The notes beneath the pieces are model-generated. The model ran no database searches, was not told the origin of the DNA, and was given only the letters and a program-made list of their open reading frames with translations. From assembly GCA_028023455.1 (NCBI GenBank), contig JAQFVV010000036.1:8686007-8750006 (forward strand): a DNA stretch of 64,000 bases. The letters run 5' to 3'. How positions within the stretch are numbered: position 1 is the stretch's first letter; each line of letters opens with the position of its first letter. Position numbers and translations under genes: made by a program. Shown one piece after another: positions 12,400 through 24,479 of this stretch. This DNA comes from Epiperipatus broadwayi. Taxonomy: Eukaryota > Onychophora > Udeonychophora > Euonychophora > Peripatidae.

Positions 12400-12720
12400 A
12401 CCATAATAATCAGTAGATTCTAGAAGATTTGTGCATCAAAGTCACTATCTGTGCCTACTCATTCATCCCTAGACCAATTTCTACCTTCTGGAGTTAATCA
12501 GTAAAGGCCTTGTATCTGAGGCAATGCTAGTGAGCTAAAAATGTTTGTTCTATGGATCCATTAGATCCAAAGTTCCAGATACATTGCTATTAGATTCAAA
12601 GTGCCTCCCCCCCCACTGATGAAAGCCATAATCTAGAAATTAATATAAGATTATTGGATGAGTATGCACTAGATATGGATTTGGATGCACAAATCTTCTA
12701 ACTATGGCTTACACTAAGTG
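12400..12720. repeat. Inverted pair of hammerhead-type repeats (family E)
   Basis: Right part, plus strand: CTGATGA (12616-12622) and GAAA (12636-12639) with a short AG/CT stem II, then GATGAGTATGCACTAGATA. Left part, minus strand: CTGATTA (12501-12495) and GAAA (12481-12478), then GATGAATGAGTAGGCAC. Both resemble the copy at 32400-32500 in the sequence after the ribozyme. The left core has lost its conserved G (CTGATTA). Confidence 0.55.
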
Positions 12721-12759
12721 TTACTTTTATATGGAGAAAGTTGCTAACGTTTAAATCAC

Positions 12760-13720
12760 ATATTGTTGGGATGAAAGTTTGTGATGGTAGCATTTAAATT
12801 ATAATTATATTTTGAATTATTTTTATCATCTGATATTAATCGTTAAATGTTTTTAGAAAAATTCAAATTTTATCTAAACTTTTCAAATATATTCAACTTT
12901 TAATAAGAGCACACAGATTATGATTATTCGATAAAACGTACCTTTAGTTTGTGGATTATAAATTCTTATCAAATAATTTAAGATATTATTAATGCATCCT
13001 AGTTTAATGTAAAAGTTAAAGAAATTAAAGTACAGAATAGTAGTAAAGCTTAAAAGTATTCCCTTTAGTGTTAGTGATTTGGCTTATTTAATTATATAAT
13101 AATATTACAAGAGCAAACCTATTCCTGCATTAATTATAGCTACAATTTTAGAATAGAAATTAATAAAATTTCTAGTTGTATTTTTATATTGAACTGTTTC
13201 CATCATCTAATATATGCATTGAATGTATTTAGAAAAGTTTAACTTTATTTAAATATTCCAAATACATTCAACTGTTAGTAATAGCATATCAAACAGGTTA
13301 GAATATGCACAACGTTTTGGGAGGTATTAGTCTCACCTCTTCTTCAGGTGTTACTGTCCTGACCAGTGACAGTACTAGCATGGGATTCTAACCTGGGCCA
13401 TTAGATTCTTGAGTTTTGAATTTTAAGGTAATGCTCTAATCAACTGGAATCTAACCAATTACAACCAACTGTAATCTAAACAATTGGGTCATTTGGTTAG
13501 AGCATTACCTTAAAATTCAAAACTTAAGAATCTAATGACCCAGGTTCGAATCCCATGCTAGTACTGTTAATGGTCAGGCCAGCAACCCTTGAAGAAGAGA
13601 GCTTGAAATGGTGTGCATATACTAACCTGTTTGATGTGCTATTACCAACAGTTGAATGTATTTGGAATTTTTGAATAAAGTTAAATTTTTTTAATGACAT
13701 TCAATACATATATTAGATGG
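12760..13720. repeat. tRNA-like/hammerhead-like repeat family Z, inverted pair
   Basis: 13180-13430 and 13490-13720 form a long imperfect inverted repeat. Each arm has a tRNA-like core: GGTTAGAGCATTACC (A box) and CAGGTTCGAATCCCATGC (B box) on the plus strand near 13490-13560. On the minus strand 13347-13341 is CTGAAGA, followed by stem II GAGGT/ACCTC and AAAAC (13318-13314), a hammerhead core with G12 changed to A. A more diverged copy lies near 12780-12920 and others at 13880-14400 (split by a MITE) and 41720-41945. Confidence 0.6.
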
Positions 13721-13965
13721 TGGAAATAGTCCAAGATAAAAATACAACTAGAACACCATCATCACAAACTTTCAGGAAAAGACTACTAATTTTCTCTTTT
13801 TTCATTGTATTTATTCTCCAAGTTGGAATCCTACTTTTATCCAATTACAACATGTATTATAATGTTTTCAGTGACATTATTCTCTTTTCTTGCTGTTGCG
13901 ACCAGTGACAGTAATAGCATGGAAACTGAACCTGGTACCTTAAATTTTAAGATGATGCTTTAATC

Positions 13966-14328
13966 CAGGGGTTCCCAACCTTTTTGCACTTAAGAGCACA
14001 TTCTGTAATACCGGCCAGGTAGCGGGCACCATTTATTTTTTCAATGTAAATTTATAGTTGGATATTGTTAATATTACACAATGTATAAAAAAATATTTAT
14101 TTCAAAAATAAAATTTTAACATATAATTAACGTTTATATTTTTACGCTGTAAAAGTATAGTATGCCCTACAATTTGATTACAATATAATACAATAATTTA
14201 TAAAGAAAAATTAAAAATTAAATTTATTTGTATCAGATAATTTTTTATCGTGTTCAGATAATAGTGGGCACAGATAAAATGATCTGCGGGCGCCATGGTG
14301 CCCATGGGCATAGGGTTGGGGACTCCTG
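13966..14328. mobile_element. hAT-type MITE with 8-bp target duplication
   Basis: A 363-bp element bounded by 15-bp terminal inverted repeats CAGGGGTTCCCAACC and GGTTGGGGACTCCTG (13 of 15 match) and flanked by a perfect 8-bp duplication CTTTAATC (13958-13965 and 14329-14336). The 8-bp duplication and CAGGGGTTCCCAACC ends are characteristic of hAT elements. No transposase, so it is non-autonomous. It sits inside a minus-strand family-Z repeat. Confidence 0.9.
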
Positions 14329-14689
14329 CTTTAATCAATTAGGATATTTTGCCCAGGCATTAATCAATAGAAATTGTGTATGATTATCTAAGAAGGTTCT
14401 CTTGTTTTTTCTATTTTCTCTTAAGGACAAGATTAGTAAATTGTTTCCAAATATTGTAAATTAGCACACTAGGTTGAATTATGGGATTGTTTGCTATTGT
14501 CATGTGAATAACTTCTTTAAATTTTTTTTCTTCTACATTTCTTTTTAGTCAATATTTTTTTAATATTTTCTTTGTTTCCCAATTATTGGTACATTTATTA
14601 TCTGCTATTTTAAATATATCTGTATCTTATTTTTTAGTCTTCAGTTTGTACTCTTTTAATCAGTTTTTAATGGGATGACCGGTTTTAGC

Positions 14690-15150
14690 AATGGATCCTC
14701 CATTATTTTGTAAATATAGTTATCATTTTTCAGCATTTTAAGTTTAAACTTCATAAAGATTAGGATTCCTTGTAGTAGGCTATGGCTTTGGAAACTTGTT
14801 TTGATATTACAATTATTGCAGATTTTTTTTAGTTTGTCTGGTAATCTTTATATGTATGGATAAACTGCTATATCAATAAATGTTTTTTTCTTTTCATGTT
14901 TCTTTTCGTTATCTATTTAAATTTTTTTTTTTAATAATTGCTGATTAATTATCAACCTTCATGAGAATTTTTTCTATGTTGTTTTTTTTCTATTTCCAAA
15001 TCACTGGTTTCAAACAAACTCCTTTTTTTAAAATTTTATATTGAGGGCATACCTCTATGTTTTGTGTTCCTGTTATGATTGGATGCATATGTTATGCATT
15101 TTCTTATATGTGTTTTCGGTAAATTGTAGTTTAATTTTATAATGAGAGAA
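14690..15150 (-). pseudogene. Probable PLE RT-linker remnant
   Basis: Minus-strand fragments RLPDKLKKICNNCNIKTSF and SLLQGILIFMK align in style with the PLE region between RT and GIY-YIG (PYIKGLSEK...NI.TVFK), and upstream a TIYRKH-like piece recalls the YRKPT motif. It is full of stops. The neighbouring PLE-type hammerhead (15379-15406, same strand) supports the call. It could also be chance similarity in low-complexity sequence. Confidence 0.4.
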
Positions 15151-15324
15151 TATGTCACAAGACTATCTAAGAATGCCAATTATAATTATTGCTATGACTA
15201 TATAGGAATTTAATTGAAGATGTTCCATTATTATTATTATTGTGTATTCTCTTATTTTTCTCCTTCACTTTTTTTGCATATCTTCATATAATCATATATA
15301 TATATATTATTTATAATACTTCAC

Positions 15325-15565
15325 TCATATACACTTTAATGCAATTAATTACCTTAAAAACTTCTTTATTTTCTTACAGTTTCGACTGTCCAGCAGTCTT
15401 CTTCAGAGCTCCATCTTCCTTACAGTTGTTTTAATTAAAGTTAAAACAACTGTAAGGAAGATGGAGCTCTGAAGAAGACTGCTGGACAGTCAAAACTGTA
15501 AGAAAATAAAGAAGTTTTTAAGAAAATTAATTGCATTAAAGTGTATATGAATGAAGTATTATAAA
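15325..15565. repeat. Palindrome built from two PLE ends with hammerheads
   Basis: Near-perfect inverted repeat centred near 15435; arms of about 110 bp. Each arm carries the PLE-type hammerhead facing opposite ways: intact on the minus strand (15406-15379) and with one core change on the plus strand (15469-15495, CAAAAC instead of CGAAAC). Can extrude as a long hairpin. Confidence 0.85.
15379..15406 (-). ncRNA. Hammerhead ribozyme core of a PLE end, intact
   Basis: Minus strand: CTGAAGA, A, stem II GACTG / CTGGA loop / CAGTC, then GAAAC. It matches the CUGANGA...GAAA consensus with a five-pair stem II identical to that of the copy at 9656-9685, although loop and flanks differ. Confidence 0.78.
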
Positions 15566-15723
15566 TAATATATTATTATTGTGTGCAACATTTGCAATAG
15601 TGTCTTACCAAGTGGCCATATGACAAATCTACCATCAACATATTAAAGACAAATTTTAGGGGGATAAGGAATATAATTTTTTCCTTCTTCCTTTTCTTAT
15701 GCATTGATTTATACATTTACATA

Positions 15724-16584
15724 TCATACCATTTCCAACTTTCTTAAACACTTCAACAATACTATTTTTTATATCATAACTTGAGTTTCAACTGTCCTAA
15801 AATCATCATCAGTGTTACAATATCCAAATATATAATTATAGATATAAAGCATTTTATACATATATTTATATACATAATTAAAACATACATCTTAACCTGA
15901 CCATTATAAATAATCATTTTCCATTTTATTACTCTACTATTAAGTAATTGTATTATCATTTATTTTATATTATTTTATTTTTAAATTATTTAAAAAAACT
16001 ATTTATTATAATTCCAAATTTTTTAATTTAAAAAAAAAAAAAAACTTTAACTTTTTATTCTACATATTATTTTATAATTATCTTTTTACATATATTTTTA
16101 ATCAACTTCTAACCTTTTCTTATTTTTAAAATTTTTTAAATTAAAAAAATATGAGAAAAGGTTAGAAATTGATTAAAAATATAAATAAAAAGTTAATACT
16201 AAAATAATATGTACTAAATAGTAGAATAAAAAAGTTTAATTTTTAAAAAAATTAAAATAATAAAATTATAATAAATAGTTTTTACAAATAATTTCAAAAT
16301 GAAATAAAATAATATAAAATAAATGTGGATAAAATTAATTAAGAGTAGAGTAATAAAATGGAAAATGAGTATTTATAATGGTCAGGTTAAGATATATGTT
16401 TTAATTATGTATTAATTATATATATGATTATATGCATAAAATGTATTAATTGTATAATTATATATTTGGATATTGTAGCTCTAATGATGATTAAAGGACA
16501 GTTGAAATTGTAAGAATAATGTTTTGATATAAAAATAGTATTGTTGAAGTATTTAAGAAAGTTGGAAATGGTAGGATAAGACAT
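15724..16584. repeat. Long inverted repeat (about 430-bp arms) with PLE-like hammerhead remnants
   Basis: Arms can be matched from ATACCATTTCCAACTTTCTT (near 15726) to AAGAAAGTTGGAAATGGTA (near 16557), meeting around 16135. The left arm has CTGATGA (15812-15806) and GAAAC (15789-15785) on the minus strand; the right arm has CTAATGA (16481-16487) and GAAAT (16504-16508) on the plus strand. Stem II is weak in both. Arms have diverged, so it is older than the palindrome at 15325-15565. Frames inside are accidental. Confidence 0.75.
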
Positions 16585-16589
16585 TCTAT

Positions 16590-17255
16590 TTATGGCTCTT
16601 GTTTCAAGGTTTTCCATGTAAATATTATTAAGTAGAAAACAGTTGTAATCCATAGCCATTCTTTGATTTTGTTGGAAAATTTCTGTACTGTATTAAACGT
16701 ATTTTCTTGTTATACCCACAGTATGATGAATACTCTTAATCATAGTCATTAATAACATTCAGAAAAATTCTATCATAATCTGGTCTACCATTAAAACCCT
16801 TGGTTCACTTCTTATCTATAGTGGTGAACTGCATTGGGAATTAGCCATTTCTGCTAAATCTTTTCGTTTGCCTTTGGTTTTATCTCTTCAACATTCCTTT
16901 TTCTTTACTGTATGGAGAATTTTGCTTCTGTGACAAACAGCTTGTGTAAGCACAAAGAATGGTGATCATGTGATGTTTGATGGTTTAATTCCTTTCTCTC
17001 GTTTCTCACAAACTGATTCAATTCGGCCACCTATTATTCTACGTCTTGGGTTTTATATTGAATTTAGCTATTGCTCTCTAAATCATCAATTATAATTTAA
17101 ATAATTATTTCTGCACTAATTAACAAGATATTTACCGTTAAACCTATACTTAAGTAATTGCACTTATCTTATGCTTAGTTAATCTCCTAAACTATGGAAT
17201 TATTATTAACCTAATATAATTTTAGTTTTTTCTTTCTTAAAAGACAAAATAACTT
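16590..17255. other. Unique-looking spacer, nothing recognised
   Basis: Less repetitive and slightly GC-richer than its neighbours (16740-17050), but no coding frame, splice pattern or element motif could be supported. Confidence 0.4.
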
Positions 17256-17257
17256 AT

Positions 17258-17421
17258 ATATTGTAAAAGACCCAGAAAGAGACTATATTTGAGATGGATA
17301 GATGAAATAAGAAAGTGTGCAGGGGTGATGTGTAGAAGAGAAGATAATGATAGAAGAAGATGGATTAAATTTGGAGAGATCTTCATCCTGCAGTGGATTG
17401 ATAATGGTTGATGATGATGAT
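17258..17421 (+). mobile_element. RTE-clade LINE, 5'-truncated 3' end
   Basis: Nearly identical to the 3' end of the RTE element at 34626-34790 (shared KRPRKR..., WMDEIRKCAGVM and QWIDNG coding), ending with the RTE-typical GATGATGAT run. Differences such as AGAACACATG versus AGACTATATT show it is a separate, diverged copy. Confidence 0.85.
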
Positions 17422-17429
17422 ATGGGAGC

Positions 17430-19400
17430 ATAAAAATATTATTTATGTATAGATGTACATATGCCTATCTATAGTTTATATAAAAGCTATATGTATGACT
17501 AAAAAAATTATGATTACTTGTTGAGATTAAATTTAAAAAAAATTGACCAAAGATGCAAACCCACAAAAGGTCAAAGGAAATTAAAGTTCCTTTTAGATTT
17601 CCTTTCAAGTATAAACAAGTATAAATTAATAAAATTATTTTTTTTATAAATAAACTTTAAAAACATTTCTGAAGTGAATAATGTATTCTTTGCTGAAAAT
17701 AATCTGTTTTGTAGGTGAGTCTAAAAACGTAATGTTCATTTTGAAATCATTCATATAAATAGGGCTATCATTGAAGATAGGAAAAAAATTGTTTTACTGC
17801 AGGAGAATAGAATATCAAACAATCATATCATTATTCAAATCAATTAGGTGGGGAGACCTTGAAAACGGCAAATTAACTTTTATGTTTTTTAAATCAATAT
17901 TTGAGTGCGAGACTGTGTAAATTTGACGACTATCTTGAAGATGGCAGTGTTCTTTTAATCTTGGAATCAATTTGGTCCATTGAATGTTTAAATAATTTGG
18001 AGAGTATGTGGAGCAATAAGTGAATTAAAAAACATCGTGATATTGCTATTGAAAAAATGATAGTACAGATATCAAGTTTCAAAGTGGGGAGAAGGCACTA
18101 ATATTCTGTTTTGGTAAGATTGCTCCCTCTCTCCCAAATGGAAAAGAAATACTACACATAATAATATCGCCACATGTATTATAGCATTATATAAAAAAAT
18201 AACACTTTAAAATGACAATTATATTATAATTGCTTTGCCTGTAAAATTGAAGTGAGATTGTTTCAGTAGATAATGAATTGCTCAGAAGTGTGGGGATGAT
18301 ATTTATGGCAATTTTGTCTGCAGCTTCACATTCGGCAATTCTTTGCAATCATTCTGCTCTTCTTTAACAATTGTGGACATCAGTGTTTTAGCTAATGGTA
18401 CATTAATAATTTAACCTGTTCTAAAACTGACAAGTTTTCTTACGTTTTCTATTAATCTTTATACACAATACTAATTAAGTTTTTTTAAAGTAAAAAAAAG
18501 ATGATATTTTATAAAATTACTTTTATATTAAACAACGAAACTAGATACTCTGATTAGTTAATGACTTATTATTACAAACAACAATTATTAACTTTATTAT
18601 TCTGATATCGATTTATGTATACCTTCATGTGAATGTGCGTGTGTGTGGCTTTATTAATTTGTTTTATTTCATATTTAGTTTCAAAATCTCATCAAGATTT
18701 CTTCTTATGTTTTCTTTTTATGATCGATAAATAAATGTATTTTTTGATTTATTTAAAGGGAAAAAATGAATTAAAGATATCGTTTGCAGGCTTTATTTTT
18801 GTAAGAAATTGACTAAAAATCCGAATTAAAATGTTTTTATTACAACTATATTACATCCGTTTGCCATGCTTTGTTCTGAGTTCAAATCCGGGCTGACTAC
18901 AATTAAAAAAAATCCAATAGGCTTGGTGATTTTGTTCAGGTAACTGACCCATGATAAACCAAGCTAATCCATACAATATTAGTTAGTAAATAAGTATGTA
19001 ACTATTATAGGTTATAGGCTAAAAGAAGGATTAAAAAATGCTCACGCATTCAATATCTGGCGATTTACAACTTCAGTGAATATTGCTATTTATTTGTTAT
19101 TTTTTGTAGGTTTGGTTGAAGAGTTTCTTCGCCTTTCAATGCACTATTTAAAGGCTGTTTACCTTTTTACTAACTTAACGTCTGTACATAATTTGTAAAA
19201 ACACAAAACAAAACACAATGGCAATGTGTAAAAACACAATTAAATAGACTATAAAATATTAAAACAGAACCGCTGTAGAGTAAATGTTTTGATATATATA
19301 TATACACAGTGCCAGTAAAAAATTAGACGAATTAAAAAATATACAAATAATAAAAAATAGAAGAATATGATTTTATTGCTCTGGGATTCATAAGAAGCAC
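17430..19400. other. AT-rich spacer with one tRNA-like SINE scrap
   Basis: No genes recognised. At about 18860-18915 lies GTTCTGAGTTCAAATCCGGG followed by an A-run, which looks like the B-box half of a tRNA-derived SINE. The rest is AT-rich without motif. Confidence 0.4.
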
Positions 19401-19490
19401 TCTACCAACTGCTCGAAACCATACAGGGCACAAAAACTAATAAAAAAATAGAAATCACTTTCTATATATTCTGGATTTAATAATTGAACC
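19400..19490 (-). repeat. tRNA-like repeat scrap (family W)
   Basis: On the minus strand AGCAGTTGGTAGAGTGC resembles the A-box half of a tRNA. The segment ACTAATAAAA...TAATAATTGAAC recurs at 22890-22975, so it is a dispersed repeat. Too short to classify. Confidence 0.4.
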
Positions 19491-19885
19491 TAGTAATATT
19501 TACTAAGGCATTAAACCTATAAGCATATGCGCTTGAAAATAAGAAGGTAGGGACCTCTACAGGTCTTAACCACAATCTTACTCTTTGGAAGAAAAGAGGG
19601 GAAACCTTCTTTACTTCAACCTACTTTCTATATAAATAGGTGAAGCTGAAGCGGTTAGATTTGAGAGCGTGAAGCTATTTAATACTTCACTGATTAAGTC
19701 CACAATTCCTATTACACATTAGTACTCGCGAAATCTTTCGATGTACAACAAGTGAATGGAAAGATCTTATAGTTAGAAATCTATTACGATAATTTAAAGT
19801 GGTAATTATAAATTTATTTAACGCACATTGATTACATTGATTACGTAAGTAATATTTACTGAGGCATTAAATCTAGATAAGTAAT
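19490..19885 (+). repeat. Dispersed ~360-bp repeat, family X, copy 1 (partial dimer)
   Basis: Starts TAATATTTACTAAGGCATTA near 19492 and the same start recurs near 19851, a period near 359 bp. It contains a conserved hairpin GACCT-CTAC-AGGTC, the phrase ATAGGTGAAGCTGAAGCGG and CTTCACTGATTAAGTCC. Other copies lie at 36050-36165 and 49165-49520. CACTGATTA recalls a broken hammerhead start, but no proper stem II and GAAA pairing could be drawn. Confidence 0.6.
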
Positions 19886-19989
19886 ATATAAGTATTTCGA
19901 GTGAACCAAAGATAATATGTACCAATAAACATTGATTCAAAATAAATGTTTATATTAGATAAAAGTTGAATAGTTAATAATTTTTTTTA

Positions 19990-20924
19990 AAAATGAGTAC
20001 ATTTAAATATATATATATATATATAAAATAATAATAATATTAACCTCTCTGATGATGATGATTTACAACATAAATACATGTCCTCCCAAAAGTATTTTAT
20101 CTGTTTTTCAGTTTCAATAAAATAAATAAATAATGAAACTCTTAAGCACCTACCTAACTAGAATGTTTGCTTTTGAAAAACGTATTAACACCTGATCTCA
20201 ACATTTACATATCATTACCATTATTTCTTCATGTTCTCCAATGGATTACATGATTTCTCAGGGTTGTGGAAGTTACTAGCATATTATATATTAAAAAACA
20301 TAATATTTGTATTGAATCTGATAAACAAACTAAATGAATTAATAAAAAAATAACATAACAATTTATTAACAGTCAATATATAATACTGTTGCTTATGTAC
20401 TTGTAAGTGTCATCAATATTTTCAAAATATTAAAGATAATAACATAATAAGAAATATTTTAGATTTGAGGCCTTACAATACATGTAATGATAAGATCTTA
20501 CCATGTGAAATATATAAACAGTTCCAAACAGTGGTTTTCTGCAGATATTCTTTTAATATGTTTATAGCTGTCTTCATTAATTCCTTTAAAAATGGTAGTT
20601 CTTCCTTTGGTGTACTGGTAATTTTAGATGGGATATACAGTAGCAGTAGTGACATGAGGATAGGGTATAATATCAGTAGAATTTGGATAGTTTTTATGGC
20701 ACTGTTTATTTCCTTCTTCATGACATTATTAAAGTAGGCAATGGCTAGTTTTGGAAAACTTCAGCAGTAGTTTCTGGAAGTGATTTCATTTTCTGGGTGT
20801 TTGGCTGGTGCAACTTTATGTTGGCTTGCCATACAGAAGTGATAGACTTCTGCTAAATAAAGTCTTCATACTTGTAGTTACAACTGGAAAATACTGTAAA
20901 ACAGTCGATAAGACAATGCTATCA
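19990..20924. other. Spacer upstream of a LINE fragment
   Basis: (AT)n and (AAT)n scraps near 20005-20040, then sequence with overlapping frames on both strands at 20465-20737. These match no family I know. The plus-strand LINE homology begins only near 20925. Confidence 0.4.
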
Positions 20925-22440
20925 TATATGACATCATGGTTGTGCTTCCCACCATTAAATACCTTCCCTATCTCATGAACATATTAAACAGAAATACAGT
21001 GAAACTTGGCCTACAAATAAATTTTAACAAATCTTCCATCTGGAAGATAATGTCTGGTAAACAAATTAACTATCCATTTTCTGCAAAACGCCAAAGATAC
21101 CTAGGTTTCCCAATCTACAAAATCCAACTGCAATGGCAAGAGAGATTCAAGATGCAATCCTCCATTCAACTGAAGCCATCACCACTTCACTCTCTAGAGT
21201 ATACCTTTCATTATATGTACAGGTTGGCCTCCTCAACATGATCATAATGCCAAAAATCTCATATTATCTTCCATTCATTAAAATGTCTAAACAGTTTCAA
21301 AATGAAATTAACCGATTATGCACCAAACTTCTCTGGAGAGGAAGGACAGTTGCTATTAGCTTGCGAGGTAACCAACGACCACGCAGGTTCAATGGACTGT
21401 CATTCCACTCAATACAAGCAATCATTTTACAGAAAACACACAACACTCTACATAATCTGATCCTCTCCTGCGGATACTCTAACATTATTAAAAAAATTAC
21501 ACCGACAGATAATCCTCCACCCTCTTCCAGTTCATGGATAGCATCCCTAATAGAACACCTACAACTTTATAACCCAATAATACCCTTTAACCTTAACCAA
21601 AAAATCATTTTATGGGAAGCATACAATATAATCAACTATAATCAACAACCCATTAAAACCAGCCTAAAAGTAACCAACCAAAGACTCATTACACACTTCA
21701 AAAGATGGAGTCTAGAACCCAAATTCCTTGATCTTCATCATTAAAATAAATCTTAATGCGCTACCCACGAATTGGTTTCTTTATCACCGAAGAGGTTTTA
21801 CCAGCATTGACCCTATATGTGGTCTATGTGCTCGTGAAGATGAAACTATAGACCATATTATACACTGGTGCCCAAGACTTAAAACTCTGAAAGATATAAT
21901 TATAAGCAATTCCAACATAAGACCTGATATGATTTTCTCACTTAAAAATGCCATTCATAATGGATTTTTTTCAATAATAAGGCTTTCTACCTTTGTCCTT
22001 TATTCTATATGGATAGTGAGATGCAAAAGTCTCATGGAATTACCCCCGCCACAAATCATACCATTGTTTTATCAAATGCTCAAAAAAATCAAGAATAAGT
22101 GACCAGCTCCTTGCCTCCAGTAAAGTCTTTGATGACACCTGGTCTTTAACTGCTCTTTCCTTTTCCTGATTACCAATTCCCACCTACCCAGCATTATAGA
22201 ATAGTCAATTATAAAAGAAAATATTCATGTTTATATTAAAAATGCTAATACCATTAAACAAGTTCTTAGAATCTCTTCACTATACCTAACCACATAAGAG
22301 TATAACAATTGTGCTCTCATAACATAATCTAGCCAGATGACAAATAGAACATTATATAATCATATTATTGTACAATTTATTCATTTATTTATCCTTTATT
22401 AGTATGTAATCACTATTTATTGTTAATAAAATTTTTATTG
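20925..22440 (+). mobile_element. LINE fragment (same family as 7693-10640), plus strand
   Basis: Begins just at RT motif C, where a frame-shifted YM-DI trace stands for YMDD, then IMVVLPTIKYLP and GLQINFNKSS. The frame 21133-21744 gives the C-terminal RT region (LSLYVQVGLLNMI, LCTKLLWRGR, ITPTDNPPPSS), matching the 8472-9419 protein by eye. After a frame change 21728-22102 encodes LPTNWFLYHRRGF and the zinc knuckle CGLC...HIIHWC. The 3' UTR ends at a TAATAAAATTTTTATTG run near 22440. Upstream RT and endonuclease are missing; dead copy. Confidence 0.75.
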
Positions 22441-23016
22441 AAATGAAGACAACGCTATCCAAATTATATGGAAAAGTTTTAACCAGAAGTTTCTTTCCTC
22501 TGCATTGAATCACTGTAACAAGATTTCTTAAGTTAAATCTTCAAATTGTCTATTGAATTAAATCTTGAAAACAGACTAGTGTAAACTAGACAGCCTAACT
22601 TGACTGAATTGTTATTGCACTAAAACTAGCATTAGTTGCTTATTTACTAATCTATTTATGCCTTATTTGATGTTGTTCAACAACATGTTTTCTAAACAAC
22701 AGATTTGTCTTCAGCTAGTTACAACATTTGATCTCTGTTTCTTTACAACATATTTTTGGAAATATTTTCTTTATCCCTTTCACAACATGTTATGGAAAGA
22801 AATTTACTTAAATAAACTGAAATAAGTAAAAAAAATAGTTTTTTTTCTCTATTTCTTTATCACAACAATGATCATTTTACCAACTACACAAAACCTGCTA
22901 TGACACAAAGACTAATAAAAAATAGAAATTACTTTTCTATATATTTTGTATTTAATAATTGAACTCACTCCCCTGGATAAAATATTAAACTGGTTACATT
23001 TCTTTATTTGATACAA

Positions 23017-23056
<40 letters not shown>

Positions 23057-24479
23057 AATGTATCAAATATATATATATATATATATATATATCAAGTGCA
23101 TACTGCTATCTGAAATAAATAATCAAATAACAACTCACCACAAATATTAAGATACTTTTTTTATACCCTCTGTGGGTGGAAATAACATTTAAATTACACA
23201 TCTCAAAACATTTATTTCACAGAGGGCATAGCTGGAAATTTCTTAATGTTTGAGTGGAGTTGATATATATTGTGCCCATTCCAATTTAGTCTGTAGTTAA
23301 ATTGCAATAATGTGCATAAAATAAAATATAGAAAAAATCATCATCATATTTTCTTGTATAGGAAGGGAAGTTGTAGGGCACCCAAGTTCAAACCCTACAT
23401 GATCAATTCCAAAAAGCATAGGACAGAAATAAAGTGGGGGAAATATTTATGATCTTTATTTTGTATTGATAAAATAAAAAGAATAGTATATACCTTGAAT
23501 TATTTAATAGTTGTCTTTAAAAGTTAGGATTGGAACACATATAAACAGTTGTCTGTGAACACAAGCTATTCAGTTAATTATTTTCTGATTTTGATTATTA
23601 ACTTTCTTCAAAATTGATCTATACTTAATAAATTATGCTATTTTTTTGTAATAATAATTTAAGTCTAGAAGTTTTAATAATTTAGTTTCTGAAAGTTATG
23701 TTATAGTTTGTAAAAATCATTGAGATTATTTTTGATAGGCAGATTTTTCTGAATGTCAGATTATCTGAGTATGTGCTTGTATTTTACCTAAATAAATTTA
23801 CAGTTACACATATATTAAAAGAAAGATTTTGTTAAAATCATTTGTGATTTTGTTATGAAGGGCTATATTGTTTTAAAAAATTAAATATGTTAATTAAACT
23901 AACAATGTTAGAATATTAATTGACCAGTCCAGCTGAAATTCTTTAAGACAGAGCTAATTGAAAAAAAAAATATAAAGTTTATGATGGCTAGACTTGAAAA
24001 AAGGAAGGATTGCTATTAAGGTAATGAATTTCAGACCAGTCAATCAGTTAATTACCAAGAAATCATATTAATCTGGGTTTCTTACTAACAGTCAATTTAA
24101 AACAGATTGTCAATTTTAATTAGATGGTTTAATTAATAAAATACAGGTGTTTCTATCTGTAAGGTCTTGTAAAAGATTAAATTGTATAAAAAGGCTGAAT
24201 CAGTCTGTTCAAAAAGAGAAATATTAAAATTGTTAAGAGTACAAACTAAATTGGGGAAAGAAATAAGATTATATTTATATATTTTGGAAAGTTTCCTAAA
24301 GCCTACTGGCAGACTTGTAGATATATGTTTTGTCTGTGGTGACCCAGCCATCCATTAACCAATGCACATCTGAAGAGTTTGAGTCAAAAGTAGTACACAT
24401 CTTGTGATTGATTGTGAAAAATGAGAGAGAAGAAACTGATTGCTCACCTGTTTTAAATCTAAAATAAAAATAAGTAAAA
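22441..24479. other. AT-rich spacer with family-W scrap, (AT)n tract and a small inverted repeat
   Basis: 22870-22980 repeats part of 19400-19490. An (AT)n tract fills about 23022-23095. Around 23160-23235 ACCCTCTGTG and CACAGAGGGCAT form an inverted repeat similar in words to that at 50733-50912. Frames at 24133-24511 lie beyond the end of the CR1-like homology and match nothing. Confidence 0.45.

Noticed and set aside
13490-13565. Possible functional tRNA gene (A and B boxes nearly canonical)
   Set aside because: No acceptor stem can be closed and the sequence lies in an inverted repeat family, so I treat it as a SINE-like head.
19650-19740. Hammerhead in family X (CACTGATTA...GCGAAATC)
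   Set aside because: The conserved G of CUGANGA is T, about 40 bases separate the two motifs and no stem II pairs; not supported.
20465-20737. Two overlapping frames on opposite strands
   Set aside because: No motif on either strand; the neighbouring LINE homology starts only at about 20925.
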